In this document: piece by piece, positions 24,449 through 32,896 of the stretch
How the letters are laid out: each line of letters begins with the position of its first letter
How positions within the stretch are numbered: position 1 is the first letter of the stretch
Assembly (NCBI RefSeq): GCF_049472675.1
Contig: NZ_JAPNXM010000003.1
Location: 124,001-188,000, forward strand
DNA: 64,000 bases
Source of the DNA: Deferribacter thermophilus
GTDB taxonomy: Bacteria; Chrysiogenota; Deferribacteres; Deferribacterales; Deferribacteraceae
Direction of reading: 5' to 3'
Program-made: the position numbers and the translations under genes
The notes under the pieces: generated by a model
What the model was told of the DNA's origin: nothing
What the model saw: the letters and a program-made list of their open reading frames with translations, nothing else
Database searches by the model: none

Positions 24449-25942
24449 TTATTCTATGCTTTTACACCCCCATTCAGGAAAATATTTCCTAATTAATCTA
24501 TTCAGTTCTATTTCAAATTCACTATATTTCCCCCTTTTCAGCCTCTCATTAAAAAGTCTATTGTTATCTTCATAAGATGGTTTTATTAACATACCACATC
24601 CAACTGTATTATGTGTAATCTTATCTATAAATATCATGCTCCCAGTGTCTCTATTAACCCAGTAATTATCAAAAGGGATCTCAGTATTTAAAACTATTCT
24701 ACAATAACCTATCTCATTCATAATTAACCTTTCAGATTTTTCTTTTTCTAAAGTGTTTATATTTATTTTAAAATAAATTTCATCAATATATCCAGAAATG
24801 TATCTTGAAACGCTTTTAACTTCATAATTTTTTCCAATTTCTAATGGTTCATCACCAAACCATACAATATAGGCATCAATAGTATCACTTATATTGGGCA
24901 AATCATCTGACTTAACAAGCATATCACCACGACTTATATCAATTTCATCTTCAGTAATAATAGTAATTGCCATAGGAGCGAAAGCCTCAAAAATGTTATT
25001 AATATATCTATTTTGAATCCCTAAAAGATTATCTTTTGGTTCTTCATAAGCTGGAGGAATTATTGCCTTAACCTTAGTTTTTATTTTTGAATTCAAAACA
25101 GTAATCTCATCCCCAACTCTAATTTTACCTGAAACAATAGTACCACAATAACCTCTAAAATAGTGATTTGGACGATTGACATATTGAACAGGAAATCTGA
25201 AATTTTGGATTTTGGATTTTGAGTTTTGAATTTTTACTGTGTCGAGATAATCAAGTAGTGTTTTTCCTTTATACCATGGCATATTTTTTGATGGTTTAAC
25301 TACATTGTCACCTTTTAAAGCACTTATTGGGATAAATTCTATATCTGACTCAAAAGTCTTAAACGGTAATAGGTATTTCAGACATTCAAACATTTTCTTA
25401 TAATCTCTTACTATTTTTTCATAAATATCTTTTGAATAACCAACTAAATCCATTTTATTTATAGCAACAACCAAATGTTTTATCCCCATAAGTGTTACTA
25501 TAAAAGAATGTCTTCTTGTCTGAGTTAGTACTCCATTTCTTGCATCAATAAGAATAACTGCTACATCAGCATTTGAGGCACCTGTTGCCATATTTCTTGT
25601 ATATTGCTCATGACCAGGTGTATCAGCTATGATAAATTTCCTCTTATCAGTAGAAAAATACCTGTAAGCCACATCAATTGTTATCCCCTGCTCCCTTTCA
25701 GCCTGAAGCCCATCAACAAGCAGTGAAAAATCTATCTCATCTTCAGTCCTCTTATATTTTGCTTCTGCTTTTAATGCCATTAACTGATCTTCAAATACCA
25801 TCTTTGATTCATATAACAACCTGCCGATTAGCGTACTCTTACCATCATCCACACTACCACAGGTTATAAAACGTAAAAGCTCCTTGTTTTCATGCTGCGA
25901 AAGATATTCTAATATGTTTGACTCTATTAAACTTTTACTCAT
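24449..25942 (-). CDS. cysN: Sulfate adenylyltransferase GTPase subunit
   Basis: 497 residues, EF-Tu-like. P-loop GSVDDGKST, DTPGHEQYTRNM, NKMD and SALKGDN motifs are present, followed by beta-barrel domains (FPVQYVNRPNHYFRGYCG). With CysD it makes adenylyl sulfate (APS), driven by GTP hydrolysis. It has no C-terminal APS kinase domain, in keeping with an APS-type reductase in the same operon. Odd feature: the linker before FRFPVQYVNR contains QNSKSKIQN, encoded by a heptad tandem repeat at 25202-25229. Last gene of the minus-strand sulfur operon. Confidence 0.94.
   Translation of the reverse strand: MSKSLIESNILEYLSQHENKELLRFITCGSVDDGKSTLIGRLLYESKMVFEDQLMALKAEAKYKRTEDEIDFSLLVDGLQAEREQGITIDVAYRYFSTDKRKFIIADTPGHEQYTRNMATGASNADVAVILIDARNGVLTQTRRHSFIVTLMGIKHLVVAINKMDLVGYSKDIYEKIVRDYKKMFECLKYLLPFKTFESDIEFIPISALKGDNVVKPSKNMPWYKGKTLLDYLDTVKIQNSKSKIQNFRFPVQYVNRPNHYFRGYCGTIVSGKIRVGDEITVLNSKIKTKVKAIIPPAYEEPKDNLLGIQNRYINNIFEAFAPMAITIITEDEIDISRGDMLVKSDDLPNISDTIDAYIVWFGDEPLEIGKNYEVKSVSRYISGYIDEIYFKININTLEKEKSERLIMNEIGYCRIVLNTEIPFDNYWVNRDTGSMIFIDKITHNTVGCGMLIKPSYEDNNRLFNERLKRGKYSEFEIELNRLIRKYFPEWGCKSIE
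25202..25229. repeat. Heptad tandem repeat inside cysN
   Basis: Four tandem 7-mers on the plus strand: ATTTTGG, ATTTTGG, ATTTTGA, GTTTTGA. They encode the QNSKSKIQN stretch in the CysN interdomain linker without breaking the frame. Such low-complexity heptads are usually intergenic. Confidence 0.8.
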
Positions 25943-25958
25943 TTCAGCTCCTTCATTA

Positions 25959-26031
25959 GTGTTAAGTGTTAAGTGTTAAGCGCTAAGTTCTAAATTCTAT
26001 CTTTTTAATACTTAACACTTAATACTTAGTA
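25959..26031. repeat. Inverted heptad arrays between cysD and cysN
   Basis: Six tandem heptads at 25959-26000 (AGTGTTA three times, then AGCGCTA, AGTTCTA, AATTCTA) face three heptads at 26011-26031 (ACTTAAC, ACTTAAT, ACTTAGT) that are their approximate reverse complement. AGTGTTAAGT pairs exactly with ACTTAACACT at 26011-26020, so the mRNA can fold a hairpin between the cysD stop and the cysN ribosome-binding site. Confidence 0.8.
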
Positions 26032-26943
26032 CTAAAAATATCCTTCTATCTTCTTCCTTTCCATACTACCCACTTGGTCAAAATCTATTAATCTACCCTG
26101 ACGCTCAGAATATTTTGTAATTAACATCTCCTGGATTATCTCAGGCAAAGTTGTAGCTCTTGATTCTATAGCTCCTGTTAATGGGTAGCATCCCAAAGTC
26201 CTGAATCTTACCCACTTTTTCACTGCTTTTTTCCTTAATTCTTCTGGCATTCTTTCATCATCTACTAATATCAATGCCCCTTCATACTCTACTACTGGTC
26301 TCTCCTTTGCAAAATAAAGTGGAACAACTGGGATATTTTCCAAATAAATATAAAGCCACACATCAAGCTCTGTCCAATTTGATAACGGAAATACTCTGAT
26401 ACTCTCCCCTTTATTCTTCTTCAAATTATATACATTCCAAAGCTCTGGTCTTTGATTCTTAGGATCCCACCTGTGATTCTTGTCCCTAAAAGAAAATATT
26501 CTCTCTTTTGCCCTTGATTTCTCCTCATCCCTCCTTGCCCCACCAAATATCACATCAAACTTATATTTATTTAGCGCCTGTTTTAATGCTTCTGTTTTCA
26601 TTATATCTGTGTGAACCTTGCTACCATGTGTAAAGGGGTTGATACCTCTTTTCACCCCTTCTTCATTTACATACACTATTAAATCCAATCCTAACTCCCT
26701 TGCTCTCTTATCTCTAAATTCGATCATATCCCTAAACTTCCATGTAGTATCCACATGCATTAATGGAAATGGTGGCTTTGCAGGATAAAAAGCCTTCATT
26801 GCAAGATGAAGCATAACTGATGAATCTTTTCCTATAGAATAAAGCATCACAGGGTTTTCTGCTTCTGCCACAGCCTCTCGGATGATATGGATACTTTCGT
26901 ATTCTAGAAGTTTTAAATGTGTTAATTTTTCTTTTACAGTCAT
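26032..26943 (-). CDS. cysD: Sulfate adenylyltransferase small subunit
   Basis: 303 residues from the ATG at 26941-26943 (GAGAGG upstream); the longer frame begins inside the sulfite reductase gene. PP-loop SIGKDSSVMLHL, HVDTTWKF, GGARRDEEKSRAKER and the C-terminal GRLIDFDQVGSMERKKIEGYF-like end are diagnostic. It is the adenylylating subunit that pairs with CysN. Its stop codon lies within the inverted heptad array. Confidence 0.95.
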   Translation of the reverse strand: MTVKEKLTHLKLLEYESIHIIREAVAEAENPVMLYSIGKDSSVMLHLAMKAFYPAKPPFPLMHVDTTWKFRDMIEFRDKRARELGLDLIVYVNEEGVKRGINPFTHGSKVHTDIMKTEALKQALNKYKFDVIFGGARRDEEKSRAKERIFSFRDKNHRWDPKNQRPELWNVYNLKKNKGESIRVFPLSNWTELDVWLYIYLENIPVVPLYFAKERPVVEYEGALILVDDERMPEELRKKAVKKWVRFRTLGCYPLTGAIESRATTLPEIIQEMLITKYSERQGRLIDFDQVGSMERKKIEGYF

Positions 26944-26960
26944 GATACCTCTCAAACAAT

Positions 26961-29276
26961 TTATTTTTTTCTTATTACAATAGACCAAAAGCCATCTATT
27001 TCCTTCTGACTTATAACCTTATGACCTTCTAATGCTAAAGATTTTGGAACATTTTTTATAGGGTCACCATCGTCAAGATATACCTCTAACAAATCACCAC
27101 TTTTTAACCCAGCTAAGTCAACTTTTATTCGTACAAAGTTCAATGGGCATGGAACTCCTCTATAATCTTTTAAAGTTATTTTATTATTTTCTTCTATGTT
27201 GCTTTTCTTTTGAATTTTTTCTTGAATGTTTAGATTCTCATCAAGTTCATCATAAAATTTTCTCACAGTTCTGGCAAAATCTAAGACATTTTCTTCATCT
27301 TTTTTTGAAATTTGCTCATTAAGGAACAATGTTAACAATCTTTCATATTTTTTGTTAATTAACCCAGTTTTAATATAATTATCATTGAAAAGTTTAACTA
27401 ACTCCTCTTTTGAGTTAGTATCATAACCTGCTATCAAATTTAGCATTTTAACAGAATAAGAAATTAACTCATTTAAAATCACTGCTTTTTTATCTTCATT
27501 TACTTCTTTTAACTTTCTCTCATATTTTTCAATCTGATTTAAATACAAATCAACTAAATCAAATAAACTAGCAGAACACTCCCCTTTTCCTACCCCCTTA
27601 ACATTAAATAACTCTTTTGAATCCCAGTCATAATAGAATGAGCTATCTTCATCATAATCTGGAACATACTCAAAATTTCTTAAAATATCTCTAATGTGAT
27701 TTTCACCGTATTTGTTAATGTAATCTCGAAAATTTGGTAATTTAGAGTTAGCAAAATCTTTCAACACTTCAAAAATAAAATCTGGCAATTTTTTAGCACT
27801 AATTTCACCAATCTTAGTCCCAAACCTTGTATCTCCATCTTTAACATATCCACCCACAAGGACATTATAGGCAGGATAAAGATACCCATTTTTCTTTTTC
27901 GCTTTACCATAAAAACCAAGATTACCTACTAAATGTTTCCCACATGAATTAGGACACCCCGACAAGTTTATCTGTATATTACCTATTGAGTCAAAGATTT
28001 CTTTCTCTTTGTTAATTAATTCATATATTTTTGAAACAGCACCTTTAGGCTTACAAATACCTAACTGGCATGTATCAGCACCTTTGCAAGCAACAATATT
28101 AGAAATAACTCTAGGCAAATCAGAATTTGTATTTATACTTTTAATAAGATTATAAACATTTGGTAAAAATCTCTTTTCAATATTTCGTAAATGAATATTT
28201 TGATTAATTGATAATCTAATTACATCTAACCCAAAATTTTCTAAAAATTTACTTAATCTCTTAGCATCATCAGTAGATATGTCCCCATTTTTTAAAGGTA
28301 TTTCTATAGTGTAAAACTCTTTCTGTTTTTGCTCTCTAACATAATTTTTTAACCATTCATCAAAACCTGAATCAATAGGGGGTTCTGGTTGTAAACTTAT
28401 TTCTTTATTATAATAGCAATTTTTTTGACTATATAATTTTTCATAATCATTAATTTCATAATTTTCTTTTTCTTGCTCAAATAACTCTAAAAATTTATCC
28501 TTACCTATTTTATCATATAAAAACCTCAATCTTGATGAGTGTCTATTTTTTCTATTACCATATTTATAAAAAACTGATTTAATCCCATTTACAACTCTAT
28601 ATACCTCATTGATTGAAATAAAATCATACAAGATATCTGCTACTCTAGATTTTCTGCCTAAACCACCAGCTACATAAACCTTGAAACCTTTTTTACCATC
28701 TACACTTCTTGCAATAAAACCTACATCTGAAATTGTTGCAAATGCTGTATCTTCAAAAGTATTGGAAAAGCTTATTTTGAATTTCCTTGGCAAATTAAAA
28801 GAGTCCTCTTCTTTTAACAAATCATTTGTAAGTGCTACAACTACTGGAGTAATATCAAAAGGCTCTAAAGGATTAATCCCAGAATCTACACTCATCACTA
28901 TATTTCTTACCGTATTACCTCCACCACCTTTTGACGATAATCCACAATCTAAAAGTTCTTTTAAAATAATCACGGTATCACTTATTTTAACATCGTGTAT
29001 CTGTAAGTCTTGTCTTGTTGTAACATGAAGATATTTTGAACCATATTTTTCAGATAAATCTGCAATTGTATAAAGCTGCTTTGGAGTTATAATACCGCCT
29101 GTTAATCTAATTCTAACCATATATGTTCCTGGAACTCTTTGTTCATAAATCCCAAAAGGTACACGAAAACTCTTAAATTTTTCTGCAGATATTTCTCCAT
29201 TAAGAAAGGCATTCAATAACTCTTCATATCTTCTTAAATCATCAGTTATACTTTCTGGCAAAGAGTACAAAAGCAT
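26961..29276 (-). CDS. Sirohaem sulfite reductase with C-terminal TusA-like domain
   Basis: 771 residues. Two nitrite/sulfite reductase ferredoxin-like/sirohaem repeats span ~40-540, with TRQDLQIHD and the [4Fe-4S]/sirohaem ligands C397, C403, C441 and C445 (GADTCQLGIC, GCPNSC). A helical segment of unclear function (~575-690) follows. The last ~69 residues form a TusA/SirA-like domain with the CP motif (GVPCPL, C710). It reduces sulfite to sulfide. The fused sulfurtransferase domain may catch sulfide or persulfide and pass it to the HcyS carrier of the same operon; this is inference. GAGGTGG precedes the ATG, which abuts the stop of the frame-corrected hcyD. Confidence 0.88.
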   Translation of the reverse strand: MLLYSLPESITDDLRRYEELLNAFLNGEISAEKFKSFRVPFGIYEQRVPGTYMVRIRLTGGIITPKQLYTIADLSEKYGSKYLHVTTRQDLQIHDVKISDTVIILKELLDCGLSSKGGGGNTVRNIVMSVDSGINPLEPFDITPVVVALTNDLLKEEDSFNLPRKFKISFSNTFEDTAFATISDVGFIARSVDGKKGFKVYVAGGLGRKSRVADILYDFISINEVYRVVNGIKSVFYKYGNRKNRHSSRLRFLYDKIGKDKFLELFEQEKENYEINDYEKLYSQKNCYYNKEISLQPEPPIDSGFDEWLKNYVREQKQKEFYTIEIPLKNGDISTDDAKRLSKFLENFGLDVIRLSINQNIHLRNIEKRFLPNVYNLIKSINTNSDLPRVISNIVACKGADTCQLGICKPKGAVSKIYELINKEKEIFDSIGNIQINLSGCPNSCGKHLVGNLGFYGKAKKKNGYLYPAYNVLVGGYVKDGDTRFGTKIGEISAKKLPDFIFEVLKDFANSKLPNFRDYINKYGENHIRDILRNFEYVPDYDEDSSFYYDWDSKELFNVKGVGKGECSASLFDLVDLYLNQIEKYERKLKEVNEDKKAVILNELISYSVKMLNLIAGYDTNSKEELVKLFNDNYIKTGLINKKYERLLTLFLNEQISKKDEENVLDFARTVRKFYDELDENLNIQEKIQKKSNIEENNKITLKDYRGVPCPLNFVRIKVDLAGLKSGDLLEVYLDDGDPIKNVPKSLALEGHKVISQKEIDGFWSIVIRKK

Positions 29277-29670
29277 TTATACCACCTCAAAGTCTATTTT
29301 TTTTACATTTCCATTTTTAATTTCATAACATTTGATATCTTTCACCACCCATTAAAGAGATAATGAAGTGAAAAACATTTGGATCATTTGCTAACCTAAT
29401 ATCCTCTTTTGACGGGCGTGCGGGTGTTGAAGGATGTGAGTGAAAAATAGCAATAATATCTAAACCTTTTTCCCTTGCATCTTTATATGAATAAAACTGT
29501 TCCTGAATATTAAAAGTAAAATGTTCTGGGCTCTGATCTTCATTTTTAATTTTGTAGTAATCGGTTATTATGTTATCTTTCCCTACTAAATACCCACACA
29601 CTTCATTTGGTAAACCATCAATTGCATACTCATAAAGTTCTTCAATTATCTTTTTTTTGATCTTTAACAT
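29277..29670 (-). pseudogene. hcyD: JAMM/MPN+ metalloprotease HcyD, frameshifted near the C-terminus
   Basis: Zero-frame translation gives 115 residues with an intact JAMM zinc site: E23, H77, H79 and D90 in HSHPSTPARPSKED. After SLMGGE (residue 110) the frame ends in RYQML. Skipping one A in the GAAAG run continues SLMGGE into DIKCYEIKNGN and on to a stop at 29277-29279, immediately before the sulfite reductase ATG. The 394-bp interval minus one base equals 131 codons exactly, a normal family length. In the HcyS system this protease trims the carrier's C-terminal residues to expose Gly-Gly. The catalytic core precedes the shift, so activity may remain; a sequencing error is equally possible. 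Confidence 0.82.
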
Positions 29671-29672
29671 TA

Positions 29673-30476
29673 TTACCTCTTTAACTCACAAACAATTTCT
29701 TCTTCATCTTTTAATTCTTTAATAGTAGGATTATTCCCGCAAACAGGACATTTCTCATTCTTCTTGATATTTATATTTCTAAATGTCATATCCTTTGAAT
29801 CAAAATACAAAATCCTATTTGTCAATAAGTTACCAACACCTGTAATGTATTTAAGCACCTCTGCTGCCTGTATTGTCCCCAACATACCAGCTATTGCGCC
29901 CAAGATACCTGCTGAAGCACATGTTGGCACTGCATCTGGAGGGGGTGGAAATTTGAATACACATCTATAACAAGCTGATTCACCAGGAATTACGGTAAGT
30001 GTTTGTCCTATAAATCTTAAAATACCCCCATGAGAAAAAGGTTTTTTTGCAAATATACAAGCATCATTTATCAAAAACTTAGATGCAAAATTATCTGTAC
30101 CATCGACCACAAAGTCATATCGTGAAACTAATTCAAGGATGTTTTTCGATGTAATTTTTTCATTATAAGTTTCAACTTTTACATTTGGATTTAATTTTTT
30201 AATTTTTTCTGCTGCTGACTCAACCTTCGGTTTACCCACATCATCAGTAAAATGAATTATTTGTCTTTGCAAATTAGACAATTCTACATTATCCATATCA
30301 ACGATCCCTATTGTCCCCACTCCAGCTGCGGCTAAATAAAGTGCTACAGGTGAACCAAGACCACCTGCTCCAATTATTAAAACCTTTGACTCACAAATTT
30401 TTATTTGGCCTTCTACACCAATTTCTTGCAAGATTATATGTCTACTATATCTTTCAATATCTTTTTCATTAAACAT
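29673..30476 (-). CDS. hcyF: ThiF/MoeB-family adenylyltransferase HcyF
   Basis: 267 residues of the E1-like family. IGAGGLGSPVALYLAAAGVG (nucleotide loop), DNVELSNLQRQI, DGTDNFASK and the TCASAGILGA segment with a candidate catalytic Cys are present. The C-terminal CPVCG with CVF...TCA gives the structural zinc cysteines. It adenylates the C-terminal glycine of the small carrier HcyS so that sulfide can form a thiocarboxylate. Assigned to HcyF rather than MoeB or ThiF because its neighbours are a carrier, a JAMM protease and MetY. AGGAG precedes the ATG. Confidence 0.85.
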   Translation of the reverse strand: MFNEKDIERYSRHIILQEIGVEGQIKICESKVLIIGAGGLGSPVALYLAAAGVGTIGIVDMDNVELSNLQRQIIHFTDDVGKPKVESAAEKIKKLNPNVKVETYNEKITSKNILELVSRYDFVVDGTDNFASKFLINDACIFAKKPFSHGGILRFIGQTLTVIPGESACYRCVFKFPPPPDAVPTCASAGILGAIAGMLGTIQAAEVLKYITGVGNLLTNRILYFDSKDMTFRNINIKKNEKCPVCGNNPTIKELKDEEEIVCELKR

Positions 30477-30486
30477 AAAATTGCTC

Positions 30487-31719
30487 CTATATCTTTTTTA
30501 AGGAATTATTAATATCCTCTATTAGATCCTCGACATCTTCTATTCCAACAGATAGCCTGATTGTGGTATTTGTTACTCCAAGTTTTAATCTATCATTTTC
30601 ATCGTATTCACTAAAAATTGTTGTTGCTGGATGAATTATTAAGGATCTATTGTCGTTTATATTTGTTGACTTTCTAATAATTTTTAAATTATCCATAAAA
30701 GAGAAACATTTTTCTTTGGTCGGCAATTCAAAAGTCAGTATAGAACCTTGATAAACAGGAAAATATTTTATAGCTAAGTTATAATCAGGAAAGCTTTCTA
30801 ACCCTGGATATCTAACATTTTTAATTATATCTATATAATTTAAATAATTAGCAATAAACAAAGCGTTTTTACACGCTTTTTCAACTCTGAGATGGATTGT
30901 CTCCAAACCTAAACTTTGTAAAAAAGCGTTATGAGGTGATAAACAAGCACCTAAATTTCTGTAAACCTCATTTCTTAATTTTGATAGCAAAGTATATGGA
31001 CCAAATTTCTTATAGTATTCTTTCAAATAGGGATTATTGCCCCAATTATAAGTCCCATAATCAATTATTAATCCACCTATAGATGTTGCACCTGCAGAAA
31101 TAAATTTCGTGGAAGAAATAATTTCTACATCGATACCAAAGTCTTTCGCTTTAAAAATAGGTGGAGGAGTGGCAGTGGTATCAACCACTAATAATATGTT
31201 TTTATTTTTTGCAATTTTTGTAATTTTTTCAAAGTCAGATACAATTAATTGAGGATTTGTTATAGACTCTAAAAAAATTAATCTTGTTTTATCATCAATA
31301 GCTCTTTCAATTTCTTCATGATTTTGAGGATCAACAAATCGTGCTTCTATATTAAATTTCTTTAAAGTATAACTAAATAATGAATAAGTATTTCCAAATA
31401 TATATTTTGTACAAACAATATTATCACCGGCTCCCACAACTGTTAAAATCAAATTACTAATGGCAGCCATGCCTGATGATAAAGCCAAAACCCCCAAACT
31501 ATCTGTAAGCACCTTAATTCTTTTTTCAAAATATTCTACAGTGGGGTTTGATATTCTGGAATAAACATGTCTATTAATTCGGCCAAGAAAAGCCTCAGAT
31601 ATCTCTTTAGAGCTTTCAAATTCAAACGCTACATTGTCGTAAATAGGGATATGTATTGACCCATAAGGGTCTTTTTTTGGCAGTTCTGTATTTAAAATTT
31701 TTGTAGTAAATCCTTTCAC
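30487..31719 (-). CDS. metY: O-acetyl/succinyl-homoserine sulfhydrylase MetY-type
   Basis: 410 residues, PLP enzyme of the Cys/Met metabolism family. YSRISNPTV, SSGMAAI, FLESITNPQL, VVDTTATPP and SSTKF (PLP Lys) are visible. In the HcyS pathway MetY takes sulfur from the carrier thiocarboxylate to convert acylhomoserine to homocysteine. The start is GTG with GGAGG upstream; it overlaps the hcyS stop by 4 bp. Cystathionine gamma-synthase is the main alternative by sequence alone. Confidence 0.82.
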   Translation of the reverse strand: MKGFTTKILNTELPKKDPYGSIHIPIYDNVAFEFESSKEISEAFLGRINRHVYSRISNPTVEYFEKRIKVLTDSLGVLALSSGMAAISNLILTVVGAGDNIVCTKYIFGNTYSLFSYTLKKFNIEARFVDPQNHEEIERAIDDKTRLIFLESITNPQLIVSDFEKITKIAKNKNILLVVDTTATPPPIFKAKDFGIDVEIISSTKFISAGATSIGGLIIDYGTYNWGNNPYLKEYYKKFGPYTLLSKLRNEVYRNLGACLSPHNAFLQSLGLETIHLRVEKACKNALFIANYLNYIDIIKNVRYPGLESFPDYNLAIKYFPVYQGSILTFELPTKEKCFSFMDNLKIIRKSTNINDNRSLIIHPATTIFSEYDENDRLKLGVTNTTIRLSVGIEDVEDLIEDINNSLKKI

Positions 31720-31928
31720 GAACTTCCTCCCCCTACAAAATACAAATATTCAATCTCATCATTATCTTTTAAAACTATTTCGTGGTATTTACTTTTATCT
31801 AAAAATTCACCGTTTAACTGCACAACCACAGTATCAATATCCTCTACATTTTTTAGACTTAACAATTTTGCAACTGTTAAGTTTTCACCATTATAATTTA
31901 AGTATTCACCATTAACTTTAATTTTCAT
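31716..31928 (-). CDS. hcyS: ThiS/MoaD-like sulfur carrier protein HcyS
   Basis: 70 residues of ubiquitin-like fold (MKIKVNGE start; NDEIEYLYFVGG end), the size of ThiS. The C-terminus is GGGSS, not free GG, so two residues must be removed before activation. This matches the need for the JAMM protease in the same operon, as with Wolinella HcyS. After trimming, HcyF adenylates the glycine and sulfide yields a thiocarboxylate used by MetY. AGGGGG precedes the ATG. The codons for GGGSS also contain the GGAGG ribosome-binding site of metY. Confidence 0.88.
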   Translation of the reverse strand: MKIKVNGEYLNYNGENLTVAKLLSLKNVEDIDTVVVQLNGEFLDKSKYHEIVLKDNDEIEYLYFVGGGSS

Positions 31929-31946
31929 ATTACCCCCTAAAAATAT

Positions 31947-32650
31947 TTATTTTTTGATATGCAAGCCACACTCTTTTTTTGCTTCTAACTCCCACCACCA
32001 TCTTCCAGCTCTTTCATCCTCACCAGGGTGCACAGATCTTGTACAAGGAGCACACCCTATACTCAAAAAGCCTTTTTTATGTAATTCATTAAAAGGAACA
32101 TTATTAGCAACGATATAATTCCAAACATCTTTTATACTCCAATTGATAAGCGGATTAACCTTGATAATTTGGAAGTCTTCATCATATTCAATCAATTTCA
32201 TTTGCTGTCTATAAGTTGATTGCTCTTTTCTAAGGCCTGTTATCCAGATCCGTTTACCTTCTAAAGCCCTTTTTAAAGGCTCTACTTTTCTAACATAGCA
32301 ACATTTTTTTCTAAGCTACTATCATAGAAAAGATTGACACCGTACTTATTTACCATTTCTTCTAATAATTTATAATCAGGGAAATAAATATTTATGGAAA
32401 CACTAAGTTTTTCTTGCGTTTCATTTATTAATTTGTATGTTTCTTCAAAAAGCCTACCTGTATCTAAAGTAAAAATTTCAATTTTTCTACTTTTATCAAT
32501 TTGCGATAAAATATGTGTTATTACTTGATCCTCAGCTCCTAAACTAGTTGAAAATGTTGAAATATCAGGAAACTCATCAGCTATAATATTCAAAATATCC
32601 TTTTCATCTATTTGCTCTAACCTTGCAATAATATCACTAATTTTATGCAT
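31947..32650 (-). pseudogene. cysH: APS reductase CysH, interrupted by one-base frameshift
   Basis: The first 122 codons (32650 to 32282) carry the PP-loop-like STSLGAED and FTLDTGR motifs and end at a stop just after LEKNVAMLEK. Read one frame over after the A7 run at 32304-32310, the sequence continues as CCYVRKVEPL and on through the region starting QQMKLIEYDED to a stop at 31947. The 704-bp interval plus one base gives exactly 234 codons plus stop, the normal length. The Cys-Cys pair in the shifted frame and CAPC in the second half are the [4Fe-4S] ligands of APS-type reductases. AAAAAAT can also support -1 slippage, so programmed frameshifting, mutation and sequencing error are all open. 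Confidence 0.85.
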
Positions 32651-32658
32651 AAAACCTC

Positions 32659-32889
32659 CTAAATCTGGTAATCATCTGCCACTATTTTTCTACCAATATT
32701 TATTCTGCTCCATATTCTCTCATGCAAATAATATAAAATCATTTTTGAAATAACCTCTATTGAGCCAATAGAAAAAGCCATAGTAAAATCCCCTGTAATC
32801 AAAAAAGAGATAATAATAGTATCAATAGTACCAGTTAATCGCCAAGATACAGTTTTAATAATTGTTCTATATTTTTTCTCAATTATCAT
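32659..32889 (-). CDS. DUF2061 family small membrane protein
   Basis: 76 residues from the ATG at 32887-32889. KTVSWRLTGTIDTIIISFLITGDFTMAF and KMILYYLHERIW are the DUF2061 signature, with two hydrophobic helices. Function unknown; the family is often found beside sulfate-assimilation genes, as here. The in-frame extension to 32925 begins on the promoter's -35 box and is not coding. There is no Shine-Dalgarno sequence, and the promoter position suggests a leaderless start. It is the first gene of the sulfur operon. Confidence 0.8.
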   Translation of the reverse strand: MIIEKKYRTIIKTVSWRLTGTIDTIIISFLITGDFTMAFSIGSIEVISKMILYYLHERIWSRINIGRKIVADDYQI

Positions 32890-32896
32890 GCAGGGA

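Noticed and set aside
25959..26031. CRISPR array
   Set aside because: Units are 7 bp with no spacers and no cas genes nearby. They are heptad tandem repeats.
28681..29028. 115-codon frame on the plus strand within the sulfite reductase gene
   Set aside because: Shadow of the strongly supported minus-strand gene; no family-like motifs and no ribosome-binding site.
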